NCBI GenBank assembly: GCA_023374045.1
Contig: CM041776.1
Span: 343,851,636-343,915,635, forward strand
Length of the DNA: 64,000 nt
Direction: 5' to 3'
Source: Limonium bicolor
Taxonomy: Eukaryota; Streptophyta; Magnoliopsida; Caryophyllales; Plumbaginaceae
Position 1 is the first letter of the stretch. Each line of letters begins with the position of its first letter. The notes under the pieces are model-generated. The model made no database searches and was not told the DNA's origin. It saw nothing but the letters and a program-made list of their open reading frames with translations. The position numbers and the translations under genes were made by a program. Below are positions 53,903 to 64,000 of the stretch, one piece after another.

Positions 53903-56085
53903 CCAAGGCTTGTTCTTCATGTTCATGATTCTCCAAACAATGATGTTGTTGCTTCTGCTGATGCTGGTATGTATGATGATTCATTTCCCCGTTCTTTTTT
54001 CTTTTCTTCTTGCTAGCTCTTTGATCTTAATTTCATGCGTACGTGTAGTTAGAAATTAATATATAATTGATGCCTATATGCAGTTATAGCTTCGTTAATT
54101 TCCCAGGTCACCTCATTCGGAGAATGTTGATTTTTATTTTTATTTTTATTTTTGGTTGGTCAGGATGATGTTGATTGCCATTCAGCTGACTTTTGACTTT
54201 AACCAAGCAGGGATTCATTGAAAAGTAGCTCAAGGCCATAGTTAATGGTGTAAAATCGTAACTGACCGATAAAATTATCATAGTTTACATCAATAATTTA
54301 GTTTGTTATTCACATAACATCATATATATTCTTATTATAAGTTATATAAAACTTCAAAAGCTCTGGACCTCATTAAAAACGAGCAAGTGAGGGCTATTAT
54401 TAGGCCAGAAACATCACAAGAAGCCAAAATCATCATCAATCTAGGAGATAAGGCCCAATTAAGTACCCATAATCTCTTACTCAGCCTCCAGTCCACACCT
54501 TTCTTCCATTGCTAGTAGCAGCAACTACTTCATTCAAGCAACACAAAACGATTCAGCTCAAGTCCAAGCCATAACATCTATCATACAAGCTTTTGGTTGG
54601 AGGCAAGCCGTTCCTATCTATGTAAACGATGAGTTTGGAGGTGGATTTATCCCATTCCTAACAGACGCACGGGATACAAATCCCTTACCAAAGCTTAATC
54701 ACCTCATCTTCAACTAATGATCAGATTGAAGTTGAGCTCTACATGCTTAAGTCGATGGAATCAAGGGTATTTATAGTCCACATGGAATCATCTCTTGGGA
54801 TCAAATTTTTTGCAAAGGCTAAAGAGATAGGGATAGTAGGTAAAGACTATGTTTGGATTGTTACTAGCGGGATTGGAAATGGGCTGGATGATTTGAGCGC
54901 AGTTGAACTGCGTGGCATACAAGGAGTTGTTGGGGTAAGGACTAGTGTGAAAAAAGATACTTGGAGAGTAAAAGATTTTGCGGGTCGGTGGAAAAGGAAG
55001 TTCATGAAAGAACATCTAGGAGAGTTGAACTACCCCAAGATGAATGTGTATGGACTCTGGGCTTACGATACAGTTGAAGCCTTGGCTAGAGCTGCGGAGA
55101 AAGTTGCGGGTGGTTCAAATATAACATTTCGTTCAACAAGTAATAATAGTGATCAATATAGCCATTTTTTGTTAGAAAAGTCACTTGCAGGTCCGAAGTT
55201 ACTCGTGGAGTTAGGAAGAACCAAATTGACGGTCTAAGGGGGAAGTTCAAGCTGATTGATGAAATACTTGAATCATCAACATGGAGATTGTGAATGTGAT
55301 TGGGAATGGAGAGAAAACTGTTGGATTTTGGACACCTTTGTATGGGCTTGCTAAGGAGCTGGATTCTAAATTAAACAAAAGAAGTTCAATCCGTAAAGAA
55401 AATCTAGGTTTCATTATATGACCGGGGGACTCACAAGCCCACCAAAAGGTTGGGTGCAACTTTGAACAATTAGAAGAAATTAAAAGTTTTGGTTCCTGTG
55501 CATGGGTTTACCCAATTTGTTGACGTTAGTACAAATCCAAGCATGAATGAAACCAAGATCACTGGCTACTGCATTGATATTTTTGATGCTGTTATGGAAT
55601 CTCTTCCATATCCAGTATCCTATGAGTATGTTCCATTTACAACGCAAGATAGGAAGTCCACGGATTCATACGATGAGTTAATCACAAGTTTATCTCCAGG
55701 TAATAATATACATTACATGCATGCAATTGCATTAATTACTATTATTGCAAGAACTAAACTTTACAAACTAATTAAATATTTCATATTTTTTGGGTTGTTT
55801 TGTGTTACAGAAAGCTGATATCGTAGTTGGAGATACCACCATCGTTGCAAATAGATCGTTGTATGTCGACTTCACTTTGCCATACACTGAATCAGGGGTG
55901 AACATGCTTGTACCCATCAAGGACAACAACGCCAAGAAAGCACTGATCTTCTTAAGGCCCTTGTCTTGGAATCTCTGGGTCACAAGTTTTTGTTTCTTTG
56001 TCTTCATTGCATTTACAATATGGGTTCTTGAGCACAGAATCAATCCACATTTTCGATGCCCCCTAGATATCAAGCTGGCTCATCC
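53903..56085 (+). pseudogene. GLR-B: truncated, broken glutamate receptor-like copy
   Basis: Closely matches GLR-A from late exon 1 to the M1 region in exon 3, introns included: exon 1 end about 53903-53966, exon 2 54361-55699, exon 3 55811-56085. Lost are the signal peptide and N-terminus and everything after the M1 segment (pore, M3, M4, tail). Lesions include an extra TTAA near 54457, a loss of about a dozen bases near 54670, one-base losses near 55234 and 55282, a TGA near 55419 and a two-base loss near 55686. It cannot make a receptor. Both ends join Copia sequence directly. Confidence 0.93.
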
Positions 56086-57725
56086 TCTGCTCCTGTGCTG
56101 CGACCACTAATAGCTAGGCAAGCACTAGACGTTAGTCTTGAGAACATAATTTCAAATATGAACACGGGAGTTCGTACTCGTTCCTATGCTCATAGTATCT
56201 GTGCTCACCATGGTTTCTTGTCCATTTTAGAACCCAAATATGTGAAGAAGGCTCTTACAGATTTAGACGCGATTAATGCTATGGATGAAGAGCTAAACAA
56301 GTTCAAAAGGAATGATGTTTGGGAGTTAGTTCCACGTCCAAATAGTTAGAACATTATTGGCACGAAATGGGTATTCGAAAACAAACTCGATGAACATGGT
56401 ATTGTTTCACAAAATAATGCACGTTTGATTGCCAAGGGATACAACCAAGAAGAAGGGTCTGACTCTGACAAAACTTTTGCCCTTGTTGCCCATTTGGAAG
56501 CCATTAGGTTACTCATTGCTTTTGCTACAGCAAATCGGTTTCACGTGTATCACATGGATGTGAAGTGTGCCTTTATAAATGGATATCTTAAAGAGGAAGG
56601 GTATGTTACCCAACCCCCTGCTTTTGAGAATCAAAATTGACCCGATGATGCTTTTAGGCTTAAAAAGACCCCCTATGGACTCAAACAAGCTCCTAGAGCT
56701 TGGTACGAGAGACTGACAAATTTTCTTTTAACACAAGGGTTCATTAGAGGCACAGTTGATCATACTCTTTTTCTACGTCATCTTGGATTGAGATGTTACT
56801 CATCCAACTATATGTCGATGACATTATTTTTGGCTCTAAAGAGTTTAAAAGTATCATATCCAAGGAGTTTCAAATGAGTAACATGGGTGAGCTTACATAT
56901 TTTCTTGGTTTGCAAGTTTTTCAAACTCCTGAGGTCACATACATAAGTTAAGAAAAATATACTTCAGAACTTCTCACTAAATTTCAATCTAAAGATGTTA
57001 AACCTCTTCCAACTCCTATGTCTATGACATTACGTCTTGGAGCTGAGTCTACGACTGAGAATGCATATGAGCAGCTATATCAAGATGATTGGGTTTTTGA
57101 TATACGTCACAGCGAGTCGCCCTAATATTATGCACATTGTCTGTTTCTGTGCACATTTTTAGGCTGCTCCCAAAATTCCACACATGTCAAACACATATTT
57201 CACTATCTTTATGGTACACTAACACTTGGTTTATTTTATCCTGTAGGTTCTCCAACTAATTAATCCGCTTACATTGGCGCCGATTTTAGTGGGTCACTTA
57301 CTGATAAAAAAAGTACTTCTGGATCCACCCAGTTTCTAGGTCATAGTCTAATCTATTGGTCCTCTCGAAAGTAGGTCCCTGCTGCTTTATATACTACTAA
57401 GGTTGAGTACATTGCTGCTACTTCCTGCTATACCCAAACCCTATAACTCCATCATCAATTCAAGACTATGGTCTTTCATATGGCCTAATTCTAATTTATT
57501 GTGACAACACAAGCTCTATTGAACTTGCAAAAAATCCTATTTACCACTCCTGTTCCAAACACGTTGAGATTCACCAATTTTTCTTTGTGACCAGGTGGAA
57601 AAAGTCACAATCCAACTCCTACATTGTCCTACCAATACACAACTAGCTACCATCTTCACAAAGCCCTTGTGCAAGGATCAATTTTCCTACTTTCGATTTG
57701 AGCTAGGAATGATCAACATGCCCTA
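56086..57725 (+). pseudogene. SIRE-like Copia RT-RNase H remnant
   Basis: Starts in the integrase-RT linker (SLENIISNMNTGVRTRS, EPKYVKKAL) and continues NDVWELVPRPNS, IGTKWVFENKLDEHG, ARLIAKGYNQEEGSD, YHMDVKCAFINGYLKEE, YGLKQAPRAWYERL, YVDDIIFGS-like and MGELTYFLGLQVF. RNase H traces (GSDFSG..-type, KHVEI) and an ending IFTKPLCKDQF..LGM follow. Stops and shifts throughout. The GVRTRS and NIIGTKW features fit the SIRE/Sirevirus lineage, unlike the fragment at 53366, so the two sides of GLR-B appear to come from different elements. Confidence 0.85.
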
Positions 57726-57856
57726 AAGAAGGTATGGTTCTCGCACCTTATTTGTTCTTCCTAGCTCTAGTCTAAAGTGTGAGTTCTGTTTTCCAGCTTA
57801 GCAAGTTATGAACTTACTGTCTGTGTTTGTCACTGACACAACCACATTGTTAATAT

Positions 57857-59190
57857 ATGTGCCCGGTTACATTCTCTTTCCAAGTTTCTTATTTTATTTT
57901 TAGTTTGAATTCCTTCTTTCACATCCATCATTTTTGCCTCCCGCCCTTGCCACTTCTCTGCCTGCTCTCCTTCTTGATTTACGAAAATGGCTTCTTCCTC
58001 CTCTCACCAAATTGCGGCTGTTCCAGACAAAACTGCTATTCTTCGCACCCAGTGTCTATCTCACCCACTAACCACCAAAACCTACCTCAAAAACCTTCTT
58101 CTCGCGTAAAAACCCATTTACCTATTTCCGCTAGTCTGTCCCATCACACGGCGGTGAACACCGATTCCGGACAGGTCGATGACTCAGTTTCCAGCCAAGA
58201 TGTTCACTCCCTCTCTGGTGCACCGAAGACACCCGCACAAGAAGAATTGCCCACGATGAAGCAACAAACTCCTTCTATCCAACATGTCAAAATTCCGGAA
58301 TCATCTGCGTGACCTCAGACACAAAACCAGAGAAAGCAACAAACTCCGTCTGTCCAACCTGTTGCTGCTACCGACGCGGTCTCGCACAAGAGCAAGGTCA
58401 CTGTTGCTCATCCTCAGTCTGTCATACAGAAATCCAAGATTGCTTGTAAGTTTTCAAAATCTTCACTCTTTGGCAGAGATGTTTAAGTGTTAGACATTAT
58501 CATGGGTAAAATAATCAGTTGTGACTGGCTGCGTGATAATTTTCTGGAGGAGATTACGGATTTTCTTACATTTCAAAAGTGGATGTCTTGCTCAAGTATT
58601 ATGGTTTAACGACCAGTCCTTGAGTGAGGAATTATCTTCAGCGGGACTTTGCGGTTGTTCCTTGCCTGTTGCATCTGTTGTCCTATCAAGTTCTCACCCC
58701 CAGGAATGATACGTGAGAGCGCGTCACTCCTGTGGATCTTGCACTCATGTGGTATATGGAACACAAGCAGTTGATTTCTCTACCGAGTGTCATGATGGAA
58801 CACTGGTGGCGTTTGGTGCATGGTCAAAAACCCATCGTTCCCTATCCTCTATGGCTTAACAAGGTGTTTTAGTTTTATCAAATATCATTACAAGAAATGA
58901 CTTTAGTTCTAATGAAGGGGTCACACTATCTAGGTTAAAGCACGATAGAGAATATGGCCATTGAGCGTACTGCAGCTGGTTGGAATATGAAGAATCCACC
59001 TGCTCCACATCCCTTTCTGCTTACCACCGCCACCACTTCCCATGAATCAACCCTCCTTACCATGATCAACTCTATAATTGCCAATCAACATTCCTTTGAG
59101 AAGTGAATCTTGGCGCTCGAGTCCAAGTTCACTCATGTTATATCTGATCAATCCTCACCTTTTGCACCCGAGGAGTCCTCTTAATCTTCA
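57857..59190 (+). pseudogene. Remnant of a post-pol ORF (env-like region of a SIRE-type element)
   Basis: After the pol end, an ATG at 57987 starts MASSSSHQIAAVPDKT, soon stopped. Proline- and serine-rich frames follow (QEELPTMKQQTPSIQHV), then pieces such as WYMEHKQLISLPSVMMEHWW and KPIVPYPLWLNKV near 58750-58870 and a Ser-Thr-rich end near 59180. Sireviruses carry an extra ORF after pol that looks like this in composition and place. Similarity to a named family was not proven by eye. Confidence 0.4.
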
Positions 59191-60059
59191 TTTAGTGTTT
59201 TGTACTCAACTAGACTTTGTGGTTGTGCTGTGTAATAGACACTTATGGGTGTTTTATCTTTATTCTAGAAACTAGGGTACCATATATATATTCGATAGAT
59301 CATTGTATAAAGTATGCTTTTGCGAGAGAGATTAATGTTGTAGCAAACTAATTGAGAGATAGCGGGGTGCTGTAACTCATCTTAGAGTTTGTAAGGCAAA
59401 TCGTGAGAATTACGTGTAGACACCTTGAGAGTTTGTTCTCATGGAAGAACGTGTTATACTGATTACAGTATGTGCTATAATAGAGTGAAAGTTTCACGTG
59501 ATCCTCTCTCAATATCTTAAAATCTCTTCTGTGAGTATTGTGTTCATTGTGTGTTTGTTACACAGTTCAACATGGACAGCTACTCACTAAGAACAATGTT
59601 CTAAGGACTTTCAATCTTTCTTTATAACTCCGACTCAGGTGGTTAATTAATGTAATTATGGTTTGTAACATTTGTTTCTTTTAACTATCAGATTTTTTTT
59701 CTCTTTGCTGATCACTTTGAACATATTACGAGCAAGGAGCTGAATAGAGAAGTTACAAGAACTTGAAGTTACGATTAGCTCCTTTATATACCGCACGAGA
59801 TACATATACTCACTTAGAAGTGATGAATTGGTTGTATGGTGGGATTAACACTTATTTGTCATACTTGAATCAAAATTTGTTTGGCTATACGTGTTGTTCA
59901 AAACAACTTTCAAAATTTGTTTGGTTATGCTTTTTTTTTATTACATGTATCAATATTCGATTTAAAATTAGCAAACAAGACATTTGTGGTATCAAAATTA
60001 ATATATGGATTTTTTATTTTAGCTACTATGCATGTAGCTGTAGTATTATAACAGAGTCA
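59191..60059. other. Non-coding, possibly the decayed 3' end of the SIRE-like element
   Basis: AT-rich without genes. Text near 59560 (TTGTTACACAGTTCAACATGG) might be LTR-derived but no second LTR is available to compare. Confidence 0.35.
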
Positions 60060-60480
60060 AAAGCTAGTAGCTATATTCTTTGTAGCACTAGCAACTTTGA
60101 TACTGCTTTGCTAGTAGCTATTTCGTTACTACTGTTCTAGTATCTATATTATTATTGCTATACTAGTAGCAACTTTGATACTACTTTGGTAATAGCCATT
60201 TTTGCTACTATTATTCTAGTATCGATTTTGTTATTGCTATACTAGTAGCAATTTGATACTGCTTTGCGAGTAGCCATTTTGCTACCAATATTTTAGTATT
60301 GATTTTGTTATTGCTATACTAGTAGTTTTTTTACTACTGCTATAATAGGGTCGATTACGCTACTATTAAAGTAGTAGCGATTTTGTTATTATGCTACTAT
60401 TGAAGTACAATTGATTTTGTTACTGCTACACTAGTATCGATTTCGTTGATGATGTACTAGTAACAATTTTGCAACTGTTA
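60060..60480. repeat. Minisatellite with ~78-bp unit
   Basis: CTATACTAGTAG recurs at 60158, 60237 and 60314, each followed by a GCAA..TTGATACTGCTTTG..AGCCATTTTGCTAC-like block. Neighbouring sequence on both sides holds further diverged copies. Confidence 0.8.
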
Positions 60481-60507
60481 TACTAGAAGCCATTTTGCTA
60501 ATGTTAC

Positions 60508-60696
60508 CAGGGGCGGATCCAGAGATTGAAAATTATGGGGTCACTGACAAATAAAATTTTTTACATTTAATTTTTTATGATATTTGTGGGTCACTAAGAC
60601 ATAAAATATCTACTATTTATAAAAAAACTATATTAAAACTTATATAACTAATTTTTTTACAAAAGTCATGGGTCACGTCAAAAGAGATCCGCCCCT
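60508..60696. mobile_element. Short hAT-like MITE
   Basis: Begins CAGGGGCGGATCCAGAG and ends AAAGAGATCCGCCCCT, inverted copies. About 190 bp, non-coding, sitting in the minisatellite. Flanks (AATGTTAC and AATTACAC) match only partly, so the duplication is eroded. Confidence 0.75.
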
Positions 60697-61032
60697 AATT
60701 ACACTATTAGCCATTTGACTACTACAATCCAAAACATTACCAATATCTGACTATAGTAGCGAGACCAAAGAAATAGCTGGCTAAATCTGATTTTTCATCA
60801 TAGTTTGGTATGATCGATCGAGCTCGAAGCGAGTGATTTCACCTAATTTATTTTGATGTGAAAGTACCTAGAAATTTCTTTAAAATCGTGACAAGAGAGT
60901 TCTCATCGCAAATTTATTATGACGGCCGGAGACGTGAACTGTGGATGTGATCAATTCAAAAGACATACGTGGATGTGAAGTGCATGCAAAGTGTATGGAC
61001 TTGTACGCAAATGTATATATATTTTGAAACAG

Positions 61033-62519
61033 TCGTTCTTAGCTACACTTAGGTGTGGCTATCTAGCTACATCCCCATCCTCGTGGGCGCGCTTGTTTGG
61101 TTTTTTTTTTAAAGCATAAAAATTTTAAATTGTTGTAACTTTTAATATATAAGTCAAAATGAAAAAAAATTATATCATTGTTCACCTAAATTCAAGCTCT
61201 TCAAAACAAGACCAGTCATGGATATATTTTGACAACATTAAAAAAATTTATTTTTACATGTATAGTGCACTGAACATAAAAGAAAACTTTGTACAGATGG
61301 TCATACAAACCTGTACAAATGTTCACTAAAATATGTACATCATCACGTAAAAACATGTACATTAAAAACATACAGAAGGTCACATAAACCTGTACGAATC
61401 ACTAAATATGTATATTCTTAGATTAAAACATGTACATATAAGAAAGAACACTTGTACATACAGTCATACAAACATGTACAGACGGTCATACAAACATGTA
61501 CAGGTGTTCATTAAAACATATACATTCTCATAATTGAAAATGTACATTCTCACATTTGAACATGTACATCGTCACATTAAAACATGTACATTCTCACATT
61601 AAAATATGTACATACGTCCTCACATTAAAGTATAGAACGGCTTCCAAATAGATTACCCTAACCCCACGCACCCTAAAACCCACCATAGGAAAGCTAAAAA
61701 ACGTCGAAGACATTTTTAGGGTTTGTAGTAGCGGGTTTAGGGTCACACCCTAAAAACCTGTCGAGTAGTTGCTACAATATAAAGTATAGAACAATTTCCA
61801 AATAGATTACCCTACCCCCCAAAACACCCAAAAACCACCCTAGGATAGCTAAAAACGTCGAAGACATTTTAGGGTTTGCAGAGGCGGGTTTAGGGCCTAA
61901 ACCCGCTACCACAAACCCTAAAAACCTGTCGAGTTAGTTGCTATAATATAAATACGAAATAAATTCCAAATAGATTACCCTACCCCAAAACACCCCAAAA
62001 AACCACCTTAGGATAGCTAAAAAACGTCGAAGACATTTTTAGGGTTTGTAGTGGCGGGTATAGGGTGGACATACAAACATGTACATTCTCACATTTGAAC
62101 ATGTACATCGTCACATTAAAACATGTACATTCTCACATTAAAATATGTACATACATCCTCACGGTAAAGTATAGAATGACTATATGTAATAATAATTTTT
62201 TTCAAAGTTGTCAAAACATATCAATGCCTGATCTTATTTTGAAGAGTTTGAATTTAGATGAACAATGATATAATTGTTTTTCATTTTGAACTTATATATT
62301 AAAGTTATAACAATTTAAAGTTTTTGTAATAAAAACAATAAAAAAATAAAAACTAAAAAAATGAAAAAAAAAAGCAAATCGATCGATTTGCGCATGAAAA
62401 GAAAGAATGAAAAAAAAAATCAGAAAAAAGTAAATCCTTACTGCGCGTGCTCACTCTCCATCCGCATCTCTTTGTATGTAGCCATCCTGGCTACTGTGAC
62501 ATGTAGTCAAGAATTCGCG
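61033..62519. mobile_element. MULE-like non-autonomous element with internal tandem repeats
   Basis: Absent from copy 1 of the duplication. Flanked by TTTTGAAACAG (61022-61032) and TTTTGAAATAG (62520-62530). The ends are inverted relatives (TTCTTAGCTACA...GTGGCTATCTAGCTACAT against TTCTTGACTACA...AGCCAGGATGGCTACAT), and long inner arms pair 61090-61215 with 62205-62340. Duplications of 9-11 bp with long arms suggest a Mutator-like element. No ORF of interest. Confidence 0.75.
61300..62165. repeat. Internal repeats of the MULE-like element
   Basis: Two kinds: an ACATGTACATTCTCACATTAA unit repeated many times at about 61300-61620 and 62080-62160, and three copies of a ~155-168-bp block (starts near 61648, 61802 and 61970) containing AACGTCGAAGACATTTT and CCTAAAACCC-like text. 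Confidence 0.8.
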
Positions 62520-62883
62520 TTTTGAAATAGCACTGGCATCCGGGTCAAAACATATACATATGAACTAACGCGTAAATATGAATAAAATAATGTATTAAAA
62601 TAAATGTTCGCTAGTTATTTATAAAATAGAATATACTATATATATTATATGAAATTAATAATAATCGAGGTTAGGTGATGAAAAAGAAACGATCACATGT
62701 CTCCAAATATTAATAGTTAAACTTGATTCTTACTAATTTATACACTATGATTATTTACTTTTACAAATAATTAGTTAGTGTGTACGTTATAATATAGTTA
62801 CACATTGAACATATATAAGTTAAAGAATGGTTCGGTTTCCAGATTGTTCATGAATTTGCTGTTTTTAATTATGCTGTTATCGT

Positions 62884-63636
62884 TAGGGGTGTTAAAAAAA
62901 ATCGTAACCGTCTAACTGATATTGAAACCGGGAAAACCGTATTGAAAATCCGGTTAATCGTACCAATTTTTCAGTTTTGGTTAACCGACCAATTAAGTAA
63001 GCCGGTTACAGTTACAGTTATCAGATTTAATCCAACCGGTTGACTAGATTAACAATTTAACTATTTATAAATTACAAAAATAGATTTAATTTCCTTTCTT
63101 CTTTTAAATTATAACCCTTATATTTTTTGTTAGATAAAATAAGTTTTGAATTAGAAGATATAGAAATCGATGAAGGTCGATTTTTTTATCATATAGTTAT
63201 TTTATAATTAATATTTTGTATCATTACTCTAAAATTTTCTATAAAACTTGTAGAAATGAATGAGCTCACAGTGAAGTTACTTATAATAACAATTGATGAG
63301 TCTCTCGACTTTTCTATTGATTGTGAAACTTAGTTGGTATTTGTTAACAATATTTAGTTGTTGTGAGTTATCGAAGAGAAACTAAGGTGGCTTGTTTTAA
63401 TAACAAAATTTATGATGTAACAGAAAATTTTATGATTTTAATTATAGGTTATAATCTAAAATAGTACATTTTTTTCTTTATCCGGTTTGCGGTTAACCGG
63501 AAATAGCCGAACCGAAACCAGCGGTTAACCGTTCCTAAATAAAACGGTTACAGTTATCAATATTGACTAACCGTCAAATGCGATTAACTGTTCCCGATTA
63601 ACCAAATAGCCGGTTAACCGGTTATAAACACCCCTA
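62884..63636. mobile_element. hAT-like non-autonomous element with CCGGTTAACCGG repeats
   Basis: Starts TAGGGGTGTT and ends AACACCCCTA. Flanked by GTTATCGT and GTTATAGG (six of eight agree). Subterminal zones are dense in GGTTAACCGG-like strings in both orientations. Absent from copy 1 of the duplication. Non-coding. Confidence 0.75.
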
Positions 63637-63756
63637 GTTATAGGACTTGTTATGTTATAGTGGAAAGAAACTACTCTTTTTAATTTAAAATATAATTTAT
63701 TTCTAAAATGAGAATTAATTACATTTATAAATAACTGTTTTGATTTTAATATATCT

Positions 63757-63778
63757 TTTGTATATATATATATATATA
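63757..63778. repeat. TA microsatellite
   Basis: About 11 TA units; nearby a 30-bp segment (TTTTGCAAACTATCATGGAC) is repeated at about 63779 and 63809. Confidence 0.85.
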
Positions 63779-63854
63779 TTTTGCAAACTATCATGGACAT
63801 ATATTTTTTTTGCAAACTATCATGGACATATACTTGTCTATATAACAAGTACTA

Positions 63855-64000
63855 TTAACATGGGATAATCAATGAATTTTCCTTCACACTAAATACACTA
63901 CCTGAGTTTTATTTGTGTTATCTTGTTGCTGACGTATTGGACCTGGTCATCTGAGTTGACCTTTTCAAACTAGGTCATGTAATCTTGCAACTTCTGGTGA
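63855..64000. repeat. Continuation of the GLR upstream duplication to the window edge
   Basis: TGGGATAATCAATGAATTTT, TATCTTGTTGCTGACGTATT and GGACCTGGTCATCTGAGTTG match 40200-40310, which ends about 215 bp before the GLR-A start codon. Confidence 0.88.

Larger units (their letters stand above)
60830..62811. repeat. Segmental duplication, copy 2 of the GLR upstream flank, with insertions
   Basis: Matches 39556-40190 in order and orientation. The match is interrupted by the element at 61033-62519. It resumes at GCACTGGCATCCGGGTCAAA. Confidence 0.88.

Noticed and set aside
53366..57725. A single Copia element whose integrase was replaced by a GLR fragment
   Set aside because: Attractive, but the left protease and right RT pieces look like different Copia lineages, so one parental element is unlikely; kept only as an alternative in the finding.
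1..64000. CRISPR arrays, operons, tRNA or rRNA genes
   Set aside because: None seen; repeats here are transposon or minisatellite in nature and the genes are intron-containing plant genes.

Overview
The window is nuclear DNA from a flowering plant, most likely a eudicot. It is AT-rich, its genes have many short GT-AG introns, it contains TFIID, WOX and clade-II glutamate-receptor-like genes, and it is full of typical plant transposons. The species cannot be named from the sequence.

Host genes are few: (1) a ten-exon NAD(P)-binding Rossmann protein gene of the At5g15910/At5g10730 type (10468-14673, +), whose last exon shows two reading-frame breaks; (2) a one-exon, divergent WUSCHEL-type homeobox gene (15610-16164, -); (3) an intact six-exon TAF10 gene (36120-37955, +); (4) a glutamate receptor-like gene, GLR-A (40528-44515, +), with one frame break. 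There is also a short aldo-keto reductase remnant (about 1.7 kb, -) and a truncated, broken GLR copy, GLR-B (53903-56085, +). The upstream flank of GLR-A is duplicated at 60.8-64.0 kb, so a third GLR copy probably starts just beyond the right edge.

The rest is layered transposons. From left to right: a foldback element family with 9-bp target duplications (copies at 1, 8.5 and 9.5 kb); a non-autonomous CACTA-like element (5.1-8.5 kb); a three-layer nest (16.2-23.0 kb) in which an L1-type LINE with both ORFs open, bounded by a 19-bp target duplication, sits in a Stowaway-like MITE that also holds a second MITE; a complete 8.7-kb PIF/Harbinger element (23486-32184) with matching inverted repeats, a TTA target duplication, a three-exon DDE transposase, a Myb/SANT-like partner and three accessory ORFs, including a GRF-type zinc-finger protein with a membrane tail; a Copia gag remnant; several hAT-like elements with 8-bp duplications; and a second nest (45.1-59.2 kb) in which a minus-strand Copia element with two LTRs, PBS and PPT carries a 2.3-kb solo LTR and adjoins plus-strand Copia fragments on both sides of GLR-B.

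In Harbinger elements the transposase and Myb-like protein are known to act together. The Harbinger element and the LINE are the most intact mobile elements here. The host genes show no sign of a shared pathway.
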